A stretch of DNA of 64,000 nucleotides from Gorsachius magnificus. Its lineage: Eukaryota; Chordata; Aves; Pelecaniformes; Ardeidae. The first letter of the stretch is position 1, and each line of letters begins with the position of its first letter. Under the pieces are notes generated by a model, which did no database searches, had not been told where the DNA came from, and saw only the letters and a program-made list of their open reading frames with translations. Shown here one piece after another: positions 1-12,394 of this stretch. The position numbers were made by a program, and so were the translations under genes. The stretch covers positions 53,874,602 through 53,938,601 of the forward strand of contig CM067085.1 in NCBI GenBank assembly GCA_034008185.1, read 5' to 3'.

Positions 1-3000
1 TCAGTTATTTGTTTTGCTTTGTTTCCCTGTTTCACATTACATAGTTGAACTTGCATAATAAGAAAACAGTCTAAAGCCTTGGGTTTAGACTTCATACCTT
101 TTCTGGATAGCTCTCTTCATTAATGTGAATTGAGTGGCGCTGTCAAAGAAGAGGAGGCTCAGTGCTGTTTTTTCTTTAAGTTGGATGTCCTTGAGATGTA
201 TTACAGTTGAAATACTGTTATGTTTCATCCCCAAATAAAAGTTTGTGCTCTTGAAACTAATAACAGGATTCCTACTGATGGCTAGAATCTTTCCATAGGA
301 AATGAAAGAGGAACAAGAAAGTGTATTAGCAGATCATAGGATGATTGAGAGAGACAAATTTATTATCTATTCAGCAGGGTATTTCACAAAGAAAGTAGAA
401 CAATTGTACAAAGAATTGGTGAGAATTTGTCTTGGGATACTGTGCCTGTCTCCGGTTGCTCATGATCAAGCAATGTGAATTCAAAAAAGATTGAATGTAA
501 AGTGTTATTCCTTTGAGGTTAAGAGGGAATATACAGCGGGGAGGATGGGGGAATGGAAAATGTCAGAGGGAGGGAGACTTAGGGTGTTGATACATCATTG
601 ACGTGTGAATTGTGTTGTGCCTCTTAATGAAAATTAGAAGTGGGAACCTCCTGTAAAAAATACTGTTATGTGGTATCCTCACAGTGTGCATGTGATTTGA
701 ATTTTATAACTATGGAAATTGATTTCCTAGATGTAAAAACTTGAGCCAGAATTCATTATTATTATTCACATGAAATTTTCTGCTCGTGAACCTGTGAAGT
801 GACTTCAGCTTTTGCAGATGTTTTTATACTGTTATATATTTGCATAATGTTTTGAATAAGTAGCCTTTAACCTATTCATTTGATCAGAACTGTTTGATTT
901 GCTCACTTGCTATTCATTGTTTTACAATATGTAATTGGTTACTTAAGTAATATGCTATGGACTTTTACTTGATTGAAAACTTAGAGATAGTGGCTTGAAC
1001 AGCATACAGCATAGTAATGAAAATTAATATATACACAGAATATTTGAGTATAGTCAATAACCAGTATTCTAATAGATGTCTATGTGGTTTGGGCAATATT
1101 CATGTGCATTACATAAAGAATATTTTTTTTTCCTCATCACTAATACAAGTAGAATATTCTTTTGAGCTTTTTTAATACACGAATGTTGTCCACCTGGGTT
1201 GATCAAAACAAATTTTGAAGCTCTTGAACAATTTCAGAGATCAAGGCCTCAAAGAGTGAAGCTTCTGTAAATTCTGTGAAAATCAGTGGCCTGCAGGTGG
1301 AAGGATGCCATGACTAAATGCTGCTGGATACAACTAAAGGAACTACAGGTGCAGTTTTGTTCCTCAGCTGTTCTGAGACACCGCAACTAGCTCTCCTAAA
1401 GGCTACTGCAGAAACGTGCAGCTCTGAGCAGGCCTCAATCCATGAGATTGTTCAGGCTTTCAGATGGGTAACAAATTTTGGAGGGAGCAAGAGAAGGGAG
1501 ACAGTTATGAGCAGAGGCTGTACGGCTGCTAGGGGTGAGATGTAAATAGCCATCAAAAGGTAGTTTCAGTAAGGAAGAGGGGGTTCATTTGTTCTGCTAA
1601 GGTATGATTTTGGAACTCCTAGATGCGAGGTAGCATAAAAGCATGTACTGAGGATTTAATCCCTGCCCGAAAGAGTTTACATTGTGTGTCTTTTCTCATA
1701 TTAAAAATATATAGATACATTATGTGAGGGAAATAATTAGAAAGTTACCATTAATTCAGTAAGAGATTTAAATGCAAAGCATAAATGACTGTGAACAGAG
1801 TAGAATTGTAAACAAGGTCAGGCTACAAAACAATGCAAATGTATTAATTCCCAGAGGAAACAGAAAACTTGCTACTCTCCCATATCTATTATTTCAAGGA
1901 AATTATTTCTGTCTAGAATTGAATCAGATTAATAGACCTGTGTTTCTTAGCAGGAGGTTATGAATCAGAGTATGTTAAATGTGCCTGTAGAGAAGAATTA
2001 CTCCATTATATTTAAATATAACATCATCCAGATATCTGTGTAGGTATATAAAGATACTAGCCTTCTTTCTTGCTGTTCAATTTTAGGATGTTTACTCATA
2101 GTCTCCTGTTATACTTATTTTGCATTGTATTATTGTCCTCTGTAGATTCTATTCCATTCTTTTTTTAAGATTTCTGAAAGCCAATGACATCTGCCCAAGA
2201 GATGTCTCTACTAAACTGAGCAGAGCTGGTTTCCCAGAGGAATTTGGAAAGGACAAGAATAGCTTGTGTGGATGGGATGTTTTCTGGTTTTGTAATGACT
2301 TTCACATACAACATGTTTTACTTTTAAAGTAATGACTAGATAGCCCAAAGTCTGTAGGAGGCATTGTGCCAAGGTATATGTAGACCAGAAGGAGCAGAAA
2401 CAATGTAGTAAAATAACTACCCCAGAATCAGACACTAAGATGAGAATAGACTAGAATTCGGATATCCCTATCTCCTGCACAGAGCTACGTTAAAGTTATC
2501 TGAATGTTATGTCCTGTGGAGGGTGATTGTTAAAAAAAAATCTTTTTTTATTATCTGAAAGTTTATTAAATGTACAGGATTTTTTCCTGTAAATGCATTT
2601 AAATTTTTTTCATCTAGCCATAGTCTTTTCATAGGTTTCCTAGCAAACAGTTCCAACAAGATGGCTTTTTTGATACAGGAGAGAATATATATTTTCTAAA
2701 TTTCATGTATTTTAACTATAATTATACCTGAAAATTAATTTTCTGGTTGACAGCAGAATGAACTAAAACTATTGTGATGTGGTACTCTAAGTGCAGTCCA
2801 GATCAGTTTTGTTAAGATCATTTTGCTGAGCTTATATCTTTCTAACCTCTTTGCTGTTTTCCGATTATGAAATATGGCAGCGTTTGTTTTTCACAGAGTA
2901 CTCCAGGATGATCTAATATGCTGAGGTCTGTGCCGCACTAGCTATTAGTTTGTGTAAAACCATCATGGTTCAAGATCTACCTGTCAGAAGATACTGTAAA

Positions 3001-5010
3001 AGAGTATATAAATAACTACTTCTATATACTTTTACAAAAAGGGGGGTGGGAGGCGTGGGGGAAGTGTCTTCTTATAATAATGGCATTGAGATCAATGATG
3101 AATGGGCTTCTGATGAGAAGCAGAAGTATTATGAGACTGTGTATTAAGCATCCTGAGTTTGGGGCAAATCTCTGGCTGCATGTAAATGAACTGTAGTAGA
3201 ATTACAGCATATGTATCATCTGTGAAAATAGTGCTGAACTGAAAATGAGAATAAACTAATTCAAGTGTATTGCCCCTTTTGGGGGGCAAAGATTTCTTCG
3301 CCGGTTAAAGAGAGGGTGGAAGCTTATAACAGTTGGTTACTCAGCATATACACAGTAGCAGTCGAGGTATCTCATGACAATATTGACCGTGGCTGCTCAT
3401 CTTGACTTGTGCTGATTTACATGCTTCGCATTTAGAGTGTTCCGTCAAACTGACACCAGCTGAAACTTAAATGGATGACTTTGCGTGTATATGAGAAGTT
3501 GATTTGTATCAAAGATATTGATCTGAGCTTTTTCAATCAGGGAACTGTTTAGTCATATCTTCTTGACACATCTACTCAAGTTAATAAATTCAGGAACTTC
3601 AGCACTGTAGCAACAATCAGAAGACAGTCTTAGGCTCTCAACTGCAGGCTCTATCAAGTAAGTTCACTAGACACATTCTTCCAAATTAACCTAATAACAT
3701 CAGACTTGGCATGTGCATTCCCTTCTGTTCAGAAGGAAAAGTATAATGTAATGTACTCATCCTGTGGAAAAGCAGTAATGGGAAATTGATGCTAGTGGTT
3801 ACTGCGGTAGTTGCAACTTCTCTGCTCCCGTGGTGTTAAAATTGAGCTCCAAGCAAAGCTGGAGAACAAGAGAAGCCAGAAGTGATCAATACTGTTTTGT
3901 ATTTTAAAGGAATAGGGCCTCTTCTTGTTGTATGTGTGTTGATGGATTACTACCCAAAAAAATCTCAGCACAATTTCACAGACTGATCCTGTGGTTCCGT
4001 GTGTTGTTGTGGTCAGTGCTGTCAGCTCAGTCTCTTCAGAGTTGTTTCACAGGGGAAATAAAATATTATAGCAGGTCCTGTTGAAAACCAGCAGACACAC
4101 AGATCTGAATGAGTATTGTTAGCAAATCCCTTTTTCAATGCAGTTTTTCAACTAATGTTGTGGGGTTTGGAATATGCTTAGCAAGAAAACAAGTTTTTCT
4201 GCGTGAGCTAAGATGAATGTATTTTAACTCGTATCCTCTAGGCAATAATGATCATTTTTTAAATGACTGTTATGAAAAACATCAATGCTCTGAATTGAAG
4301 TTACAGCTCAAGAATTTTGTTACTGATGCAGACCTGCATAAATGTGTCAGCTGACAGATTGTGATCTAGTGTTGTTCATGGGGCTTAAAGGCACAGCAAG
4401 CATTTGTTCTTGTGCCAGAAACCTTAAACTTGGAGAAGTGTTGGTGTCTTATAGTAAATTTCTAGTAATTACTTTGACTCATTCTTGGGCTTCTCTGAGC
4501 CTGCTTCTTTGATGCATTAATTTGCAGGAGAAAATGGCTTTACAATGAATGAGAAGGAGAAATGTGATTTGCTAAAATAAGGAATCATTTGCTGAATATC
4601 ATTCTCAGCAGCCCACCCTTGATCTCCCTACCTTTTAGATAGGGTGCAAGTGCAACCAATAAGCTATTTCTAATCATTATTTTGTTCTTAACTTACTTTA
4701 AACAACATAAAAGAAACTGAGGGATAGAAGGAAATTTGCCAAGTGATTATGTGAAACAAATAGACTCATTCGGAATAGATCCAAGGTGTCTGTTTGCTGC
4801 AGGGTGTTGAGCAACAAACCTTGCTTGATTTGTGTATGGATCAGAAAAAAAATACTTATCAGAAGCAAACTGTTTAGCAGATATCCAGAAGCTCATAAAG
4901 GCTTTCAACATGATCTGATCCAAAAGAAAATTAAGTACTTCTGTGTTTCTGAGTTACTATATAGGTAAGAAAATCTTTCTGTTGCATGTGTACACCCAAA
5001 TTGTGGTGAC
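1..5010. other. Unique AT-rich non-coding sequence
   Basis: I see no gene or recognisable repeat here. Open frames on both strands are at most about 75 codons, without motifs or convincing splice context. A G-rich patch lies at 3041-3061 (runs of 6, 3 and 5 G), one run short of a canonical quadruplex. This could be intronic or intergenic. Confidence 0.6.
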
Positions 5011-5790
5011 ATTATTCAAGCAGGAGGAAAACTGCCATCACAGGAACATCATGGGATGACTTTCACAACTGGAGAGATGCAATGGATGGCTAAAAACACT
5101 TCAGAAGGGATAGGCAAGGAAGGAGAGGCAGTGGGGTAGCCCTGTACATTTTAGAATGTTTTGATTTTCTAGAGCTTAATGATGGTGACAATAAGGTTGA
5201 GTGTATATGGGTAGGAATTGGGGGAAAGGCTAACAAGGCAGATATCATGGTGGGAGTCTTATAGACCGCTCAACCAGGATGAAGAGACAGACAAAATGTT
5301 TTATAAGCAGCTGGGAGAAGTCTCACAATTGCTAGCCCTTGCTCTCATAGGGGAATTCAACTTAGTAGATGTCTCCTGGAAATACAATGCAGCGGAGAGG
5401 AAACGGTCTAGGAGGTTCCTGGAGTGTGTGAAAGAGAACTGACATAGTTGGTGAGTGAGTCAACTAGGGAACGTGCCCTGCTGGACCTGTTTGTGAACAG
5501 AGAAGGCTTTGTGGGTGATGTGATGGTTGGAGGCCGTCTTGGAAATAGCCTCAAGTTGTGCCAGGGGAGGTTTAGATTGGATATTAGGAAAAATTTTTTC
5601 ACTGAAAGGGTTGTCAAACATTGGAACAGGCTGCCCAGGGGAAGTGATTGTGTCCTTATCCCTGGAGGTATTTAAAAGACAGGTAGATGTGGTGCTTATG
5701 TTTAGTGTTGGATTTGGCAGTGTTAGGTTAATGGTTGGACTCAATGATCTTAAAGGTCTTTTCCAACCTAAACAATTCTATGACTCTGTA
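5011..5790 (+). mobile_element. CR1 LINE copy A, internally deleted (endonuclease joined to 3' end)
   Basis: This is a fragment of an avian CR1 non-LTR retrotransposon. The left part, to about 5540, encodes the end of the ORF2 apurinic-like endonuclease. The open frame at 5218-5442 contains the family-typical stretches LALALIGEFNLVD and SRRFLECVKEN, and the next frame continues with [25 protein letters not shown]. At about 5540-5547 the sequence jumps to the ORF2 C-terminus and 3' end: SLKLCQGRF, then RKNFF and HWNRLPRG. The whole reverse transcriptase, roughly 1.5 kb or more in a complete element, is missing. A stop codon after the EN segment also breaks the frame. The copy ends with TTCCAACCTAAAC and a degenerate ATTCTATG-type terminal repeat at 5776-5790. 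The 5' boundary is approximate. The copy is non-functional. Confidence 0.88.
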
Positions 5791-6614
5791 AGACTTTACT
5801 GCTCTAAGCGGTGTTGTTATCAGAAGCGGTGTTTGCAGGAAGAGACTATGGGAAGGTTGAACATGCTTGTCCCCAGTGTTGGCTTGCGTTTTCTTCCAGA
5901 AACAAAAGTTCTGAGAATACTGACATGAAATCAGCAGGAGCTTCCCTCTAGCTGAGATGCAGGAAGAATAGAGAGAATAATTTTGTTGGCCTGCTGTGAA
6001 TGTAACCCTCTTTTCTGTTTGGGTGTATGTTCTGTTACAGAATCTACCCTTGTAGCTGTGCTGAAATCTGAGCTATAGGAAATTCGTTAGACCTTTTAAA
6101 ATGCATGCATCGCTGTGGAAGTCTCGGGTGGATGTCTCCTACAGAGAGAGTTGATAGTGGACTGATAGACGTTACTGCTGTTCTTTGTGTTGGGAATTTT
6201 TGTGCTATTGAAGGCTACGCTTTCCTGCATTTAACCTATTAATCAGCTAGTTTTACACTGATTATTAGGCTATTTTTTAATGTTGGACATCATAACCATA
6301 TCGAACATATCCAAATATGTATCAGAAGCAAGGCAAGAAGTGTTCTGAATTAGACTTGGCCTCTCAGTTCTTGTCATTCATCCTTTCTTATTTGACTTTA
6401 TGATGAAGCTAAAAGTGTTGGACTACCTTTCCCTACAGTGTAGCTAATGTAGAAAACTTCATAAACTCTGTTGAAGTGATCAGGAAAGTAACTGCAACAC
6501 AGCAGAGATATGCCTGGATGTCTTATCTCTGGTTTATCAATCTTTCAGTCTCCTTTTTCTTCTAATTTCTTCTTCCATTGGCTGAGAAAATATCTGAGAA
6601 GCATAAATGTATTC
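5791..6614. other. Unique spacer between CR1 copy A and solo LTR 1
   Basis: No gene or repeat was recognised in this interval. It is ordinary AT-rich sequence between two mobile-element insertions. Confidence 0.5.
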
Positions 6615-6619
6615 TCAAG
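6615..6619. repeat. Left target-site duplication of solo LTR 1 (TCAAG)
   Basis: TCAAG directly precedes the 5' TG of the LTR and recurs directly after its 3' CA at 7174-7178. A 5-bp duplication is characteristic of ERVL-type (class III) integration. Confidence 0.85.
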
Positions 6620-6873
6620 TGTCCTGGTTTCTGCTGGGACAGTGTTAATTTTCTTCCTACTAGCTAGCATAGTGCTGTGTTTTGGAATTAGTACTAGAAG
6701 AATATTGATAACACACTGATGTTTTGATTGTTGCTGGGTAGTGCTTAGACTGGCCAAGGAATTCTCAGCTCTAAGCTCCGCCAGGTGCACAAGAAGCTGG
6801 GAGGGGACACAGCCAGGACAGCTGACCCAAACTGACCAAAGGCCTATTCCATACCATATGATGTCATAGTCAG

Positions 6874-6880
6874 TATATAA
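6874..6880 (+). promoter_or_regulatory. Candidate LTR TATA box
   Basis: TATATAA lies in the middle of solo LTR 1, about 165 bases before its ATTAAA signal. That fits the U3 promoter of a retroviral LTR. The matching site in the second LTR is degraded. There is no evidence here for present activity. Confidence 0.5.
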
Positions 6881-7040
6881 GCTGGGGGAAGAAGGAGGAA
6901 GGGGGGGGACATTCGGAGTGATGGAGCCCATCTTCCCAAGTCACTGTTACACGTGCTTTCTTGGCTGAACGCCTGCCTGCCCATGGGAAGTGGTGAATGA
7001 ATTCTTTGCTTTGCTTGTGTGCGCGGCTTTTGCTTTCCCT

Positions 7041-7046
7041 ATTAAA
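7041..7046 (+). promoter_or_regulatory. Candidate LTR polyadenylation signal (ATTAAA)
   Basis: ATTAAA, a common variant poly(A) signal, lies downstream of the TATA box inside solo LTR 1, and T-rich sequence follows. Position and order fit the R region. Activity is unknown. Confidence 0.4.
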
Positions 7047-7173
7047 CTGTCTTTATCTCAACCCATGAGTTTTCTCACTTTTACTCTTCCAATTCTCTCC
7101 GCTGTCCCATTTTGGGGGGAGTGAGCGAGCAGCTGCATGGTGCTGAGTTGCCAGCCAGGGTTAAACCACGACA

Positions 7174-7178
7174 TCAAG
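7174..7178. repeat. Right target-site duplication of solo LTR 1 (TCAAG)
   Basis: Exact copy of the 5 bases before the LTR at 6615-6619. Confidence 0.85.
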
Positions 7179-8153
7179 CTAAGCAGATTTGATTGTCACC
7201 CATACAATCCACAACTGCTTGAATTTGATCTGTTTTCTGTGACATAAGCCCAGCATTAGTGTTTTAATACACTGCTGTAGAGATCTGGAGAGAAACCTCC
7301 AGTGAGAAAATGAAAAGGGCATACACATAGCTTTCCTGTATTTACAAGGGCTATCTTTTCAAGAAGTTTTGAGCCTTGGCAATTAAAAAAAATAAATCAA
7401 ATTAAGCTATAAATAGTAGATGGATTTTACACAAAATATACTAAATGAGAGATGAAGTCCACCAGTTGCAGAATAAAATATACAATGAGGAGCTATGGGT
7501 GTATCTGACTTGAAAATAACTCTGTAAACTTGCTATACTTTTCAGCACTTCCCCTGACAGGGAATTTCTGACATGTAATTCCTAATGTCAGGGAATATTG
7601 CAATTAGCTGATACTTTAATGTTATGAAAGTAAATATTCACATGTATCTCTGTTTAAAAGAAAATAATTTCATTGCTTTCTTTTCAAGCTTTGGTGGTTT
7701 TGTCCATTAACTAAATGGTAGACTGCCCATGCTCCGATTTTTCCAATTACTAGTTGGCATATTCAAATTATAGATTAGTCATTGCGGTGCTCTGTTGTAT
7801 GATTTCTGGTTGATAAGACCTCCAGTAAAGCAAGTTTTTATGTGTTTTGAGTGCACCACAATTTCCTTGTGTGTGTCTGTAAATGCCAACTTTGACATTT
7901 TAAGTAGACAGCGTTTTCAAAAGGAGATTTAAGGCTTTTAGTAAAGTTTAAAATCAGAGGTATAGATCCACATTTTAGTAGATTTCTAATACATTCTATT
8001 TTGATATTATTGTTTATCGTTGTATTGTGGTGTTCATGAATTACTGCGAATTTTAACACGGTGTTTTTAGTGTGAATACAGTGGGTTTCGCAAGGAATTT
8101 TTTCTTCAGTATGTGTAGGGATCTATATTGTTGGTGCTTTGATTGAAAAAAAA

Positions 8154-8165
8154 GGGGGGGGGGGG
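8154..8165. repeat. Poly-G run (12 G)
   Basis: Twelve consecutive G follow a run of A. This is a simple mononucleotide repeat, probably length-polymorphic and prone to sequencing error. Confidence 0.9.
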
Positions 8166-9629
8166 ACAGCACAGTTGGACTACTTTGAGAGCTTTTTCCG
8201 TTTCAAAAGATGTGTTTACAGTCTCCACTGCTATTTTCTTATATTTAGTTAATAACCTGGATTATGTGAACGCAGCTTTTAGTTTTCTTCTGTGTTCCAC
8301 ATTTGTTCTCTGGTATGAAGTGCCAAAGGAGAAGATAAGGGCATGAAGTGAAAAGCCCAGGATTGTTCTGGGATGGCTCAGATGTGGCATGGCAATTGCC
8401 TGGAGTGTAGAGTAAACATTAAATAAATTAAAAGGATAATCTTAGCAGTCACTGGGAAGGGAGGAGCTCTTCAGAGGAGTATTTAATAACTTGGGAGTGA
8501 ATGAATTAATCTGTGGTGGTACCACTCTCACCTAAACTAAATACCTCTATCCTCCAAGACAATAGGATTTGATATTCAATGTTTTTTCCTCTTCTGTAAG
8601 AATGCAAATTTAAAAATGCCTTTAAGACTTAAAATTCCTTAAGTACCAAGTGACAGAAACAACTTCTAGTATTATGCAATATTAGTATTGACTTTGAAAA
8701 TCCTTATTTCTATAATACAAGAGAAATTCCCGTAGATGTTTTTGTCAGTTCTAGCCTTAACATTTTTAAAAACATCCAAGGTATTTAGATAACAAAATTT
8801 GCATGTAGTTTTTTTTTTCTTTTGTTGTTTCTTTGGCTTCAGTTTGCATGCTGTTAATATCTAGTGACACAGTTCTTTCAGATGTATAATGTATTCTGCA
8901 CAGTCATTCAAAGTTGGTGAGAATAATTGCAATAGGATTGCTCAAATGACTAAGAGTTGCAGAAGTTACTGCTTTCTAATCCTGAATCAAGGTCAAGCAT
9001 TGTTTTTCTTATATTTGTTTAATATATACAAATAAGAGTTAGACTAGCAAATTCCCAAACAGAGAAAAGTGTTAGATTATTCCTGCCTCCTCTGCATATG
9101 GATTGTAGCATCTTTCAAACATTTACTCTTTCATCAACTTTAGAAAATTCAAGTTTGGATTTGAATGCTATAGTTGAGGAGAACAAGAAGGACCCCCACA
9201 CATCATGATGTGATGAGTATGTGGCCACACAGCTGTAAACACAGCATTCTTCAATCGTTTCTCTTGTTGTTGATAAGCCAATGCTCTTCCAACCTCCAGA
9301 AAGCTGTACCCATGGCTGTAGAACAAAGAGATATTAAAAAGCCCTTTATTTATGAACTGACATAAGGAAATTTTTGTTAGCAGGCAATAAGTTCTGAGAA
9401 CTAACGTACGCTCTTAGGCATGATTCAATTTCATGTTGCTGCCACATCTGTGCTTAAGTGTTGTAACTTAATACACAAAATAATTATACCTGTGCCAGAT
9501 ACTCTGCAAATCTTTCTTTTTTAAACATTTTTCTGTTTGACTGCTTGAGTGATGGTCCTGTTTTCTTGAGGGTAAAAATATAGTGAATGTATACACTTTT
9601 GACTCTGTTATTAAAAAAAAAAAGACATC

Positions 9630-9673
9630 AGAAATAAATTTTATTCTAACAAGAAATAAATTTTATTCTAACA
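9630..9673. repeat. Perfect 22-bp tandem duplication
   Basis: A 22-base unit, AGAAATAAATTTTATTCTAA followed by CA, occurs twice head to tail (9630-9651 and 9652-9673) without a mismatch. Such a perfect two-copy repeat suggests a recent local duplication by replication slippage. Confidence 0.9.
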
Positions 9674-12394
9674 GCACTACATACAAGATAGATTTCTAGT
9701 CTAAATATACTGGGAATATTCTTTATACTTCTAATGTGCCAAATGCTACAAAATCTTTCTGAAAGATCTAATTGCTAATCTGTATGCAGGCTATAGAAAT
9801 ACTTTAACCTAGTTGTTAAAAATCTGCCAATTTATTATTTAATACCGATCTTACTGCTTGTAACAAGAAACTGAAAAAAAAAGGCAAATTGAAAACACTG
9901 AAGGACAAAATATTTTGAGAACTAAGGGGGCTAAAAAATATAGTGCTTTTTTCTTGGTTTTTTTGTGACACTGCTTATACATTTTAACTACAACCTGGAA
10001 AGAACTATGATGTGCATCAGTTAAAGATCAAATTTTAATCCAATCAAGACACCTATTTAGGCAATATCCATTTACCTACACTTAAGGAGTACAGACTGTT
10101 CATGCACATTTCTCCTTGATAAACAAAAAACCCCAAACCAATAAAACAACATGGAACAAACAGTTGTTTGTGTGTCTGTGTGTGTGTGGGGGGGGTTGCA
10201 CTGTGGGGTTTTTCGTTTGTTTTTCTCATTCTTCAATAAATTAATTTATTTTTATAGGTGTGGAGAAATACAGCTCCAGTAGATGCTCTTCACAGAAAAC
10301 AGCTATTCACTCGAAATATGGACTGGGCACAGGTTTAAGCAATAAAGATTTTTTGAAGACATAGAACACAAATGACAGAACGGGCGCTTCCCAAGGTACT
10401 CCAAGGCTCAAACCTACATGTGAGTCATGTTGAATATTTTCAAAAACTCAAACGCATCAGTACTAATCTATACCTGGTAAGGAATGGCAGGGAGAAAAGT
10501 GAGATCTCTTTAGGGTCACAAAGCTTTTTGCAGAAGCTTGGCACTCGTGATGGGGGGTGGGATGGAAATGGCAACATTTAGTGAGGCTTCCTGACAGTCC
10601 TTTTGTTAGGAAGTCGAGGTTTCCATGATCCACAGCCTCAGTATAACTGTTGTCCATGCAGTCTTTGAGGTTAGCACTGTGAAATTAATGTAATAGATTC
10701 CGGGAAAGCTCGTACAGACAACCTCAAGGCAGGAGCTTCAAGTCTTCAGGTACTCTCAGCCCTTGTTCATCTGAGGAGTGCGTTGAGCTAAGACCTTCAG
10801 CATCAGTATTTCTTTTGTTTTTTTAATAATGTAATTTTTGCTCTAGGTAGGATGTATTTTTTTTTTTTAATTTTCAAAAGCTCTGCTCTAAATAATCCTA
10901 AATGCTGCTGCAAAATGGGGACAGCACAGTTTCAGCAGTAGTGACTGTAAGAGTGTAATAAGGGGAAACAAATAGGTGAAACTGTGCAAAGTGTTAAGGG
11001 AAGTGAAGAAAAATAGCTCTCATGGGGAGGAGTTCTTGAAAGAAAAACATTCTTTTCCAGAGAATTCTCTCTGGCTCATTGCAGATAACCTTTCCTTTGA
11101 CAATCTGAAAAGGATCTTTATGCCCCACAGGAAGCACTGTATTTTGAAAGCTTTTCTGAGCTCAGAGGTTGCTGAGATGCTGTCAATACGCAAGTAACTA
11201 TATTGTGTTTACTTACACTGAAATGGAAGGGAGGGCAGAAAGCCTGTATTAAGGGCTTAGAGAAGAAGCATGCAGGATCAAGGAAGCTCATTCTCAGCAA
11301 TGAATATATATGAAAAGATTGTGTGCTCCTTAGTGACATCACCTAAGGAAGCAGTGATGGCTTTGTTTTAATTTTCCAGCATTCGTATGGAAAAAGCTCA
11401 TTAAAAATGCCAGTGCTACAGACGAAGTAAAAAGCTGGAAGTCTCACCACCTGATGACTAATTTATCTGTTATTTATTTATATGCATGGGACATTTGAGC
11501 TACAGACTTCAGTCACTTTTTCTGTCACCATCCAGTTTATGGTGGAAAAATGAACACTCCTATAAAAAGTCTTTTGAGTTTATAAGGTCCTAGGAATACA
11601 TAATTTTGTTGGACTGATAATAGACCATTATGATCAGCACAAGTTAGCTTACTAGCTCTCATTCCTTGGCAAAGGCTCTGACCATATAATTCTTTCAGTC
11701 CATTGTATCATTGGAATATTGAATTGCAAATTGGCTCACATTCAAAATCAGTCTCATTCAGGACCCTACTGCTCTGGACTGTATCATCTGCTTAGATCTC
11801 TTCTAGTTCTCTGACAAGCCCAAATGTTTTTAATGCTAACTGGGGTAAGGGACCATTATGGAATTTGACAGCTATCCAACTTCAAAGGCTGTGAAATGCT
11901 TGGTTTCAACTGACTTCTTTAGCAGTAGGTTTCCTTGTTTAGTGTTTTGTAGAGATCTGTATCTGTTTTGTTGAAAGTTGAGAAGAAATACTTGCTGAAG
12001 CTCTTTAGGGAATCAGAGGTGGCTGTGAAAAATATGAAGTACAGGTCAAAATTAGTATACATTAATCACTTAGACTCAATTATTATTTAGTTTAGAAGAC
12101 TTTCTCTTTAAGTCTTAAGATCTACCATCCTGAATTCTATTTAATACAAATGCAGAGGCTGTAAGTCAGAAAAGCTGATTATGTCTTTACTGAGAAAGAC
12201 TAAGTTTAGGGTTTTTAAAAGAGCTTATAGTTTTTGCGTTAACCATTTGCATTAACCATTGAAACTACACATTCTGAACTATAGCACAGGTTTTGTTTTG
12301 GAAGTGTCATGACCCAATTTGGAGGAGTAAAAAAAAAAAAAAAAAGTCTATTGAAAATTATAGTGACTTTTTAAGTGGAGAAAAGGCTAAAGCT

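Larger units (their letters stand above)
6620..7173 (+). mobile_element. Solo LTR 1 of an ERVL-like endogenous retrovirus family
   Basis: This 554-bp element starts TGTCCTGG and ends CCACGACA, so it has TG...CA termini. It is flanked by perfect 5-bp direct repeats (TCAAG at 6615-6619 and 7174-7178), which defines both ends to the base. Inside are a TATATAA box at 6874-6880 and an ATTAAA signal at 7041-7046, in the order expected for U3-R-U5 on the + strand. No internal gag, pol or env sequence and no partner LTR in direct orientation adjoin it. It is therefore a solo LTR left by recombination between the two LTRs of a provirus. It is homologous to the inverted LTR at 12395-12982. The family looks like the LTRs widespread in modern birds, but I cannot name the exact subfamily from sequence alone. 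Confidence 0.9.
7179..12389. other. Unique AT-rich non-coding sequence between the two inverted LTRs
   Basis: No gene was recognised. The interval holds a run of 12 G at 8154-8165, a TG-rich stretch ending in 8 G at about 10168-10195, a perfect 22-bp tandem duplication at 9630-9673, and short A or T runs. Open frames are short and lack motifs. Confidence 0.55.

Noticed and set aside
234..239. AATAAA followed by GT-rich sequence, a possible 3' end of a transcript
   Set aside because: AATAAA is common in AT-rich DNA and no upstream coding frame supports it.
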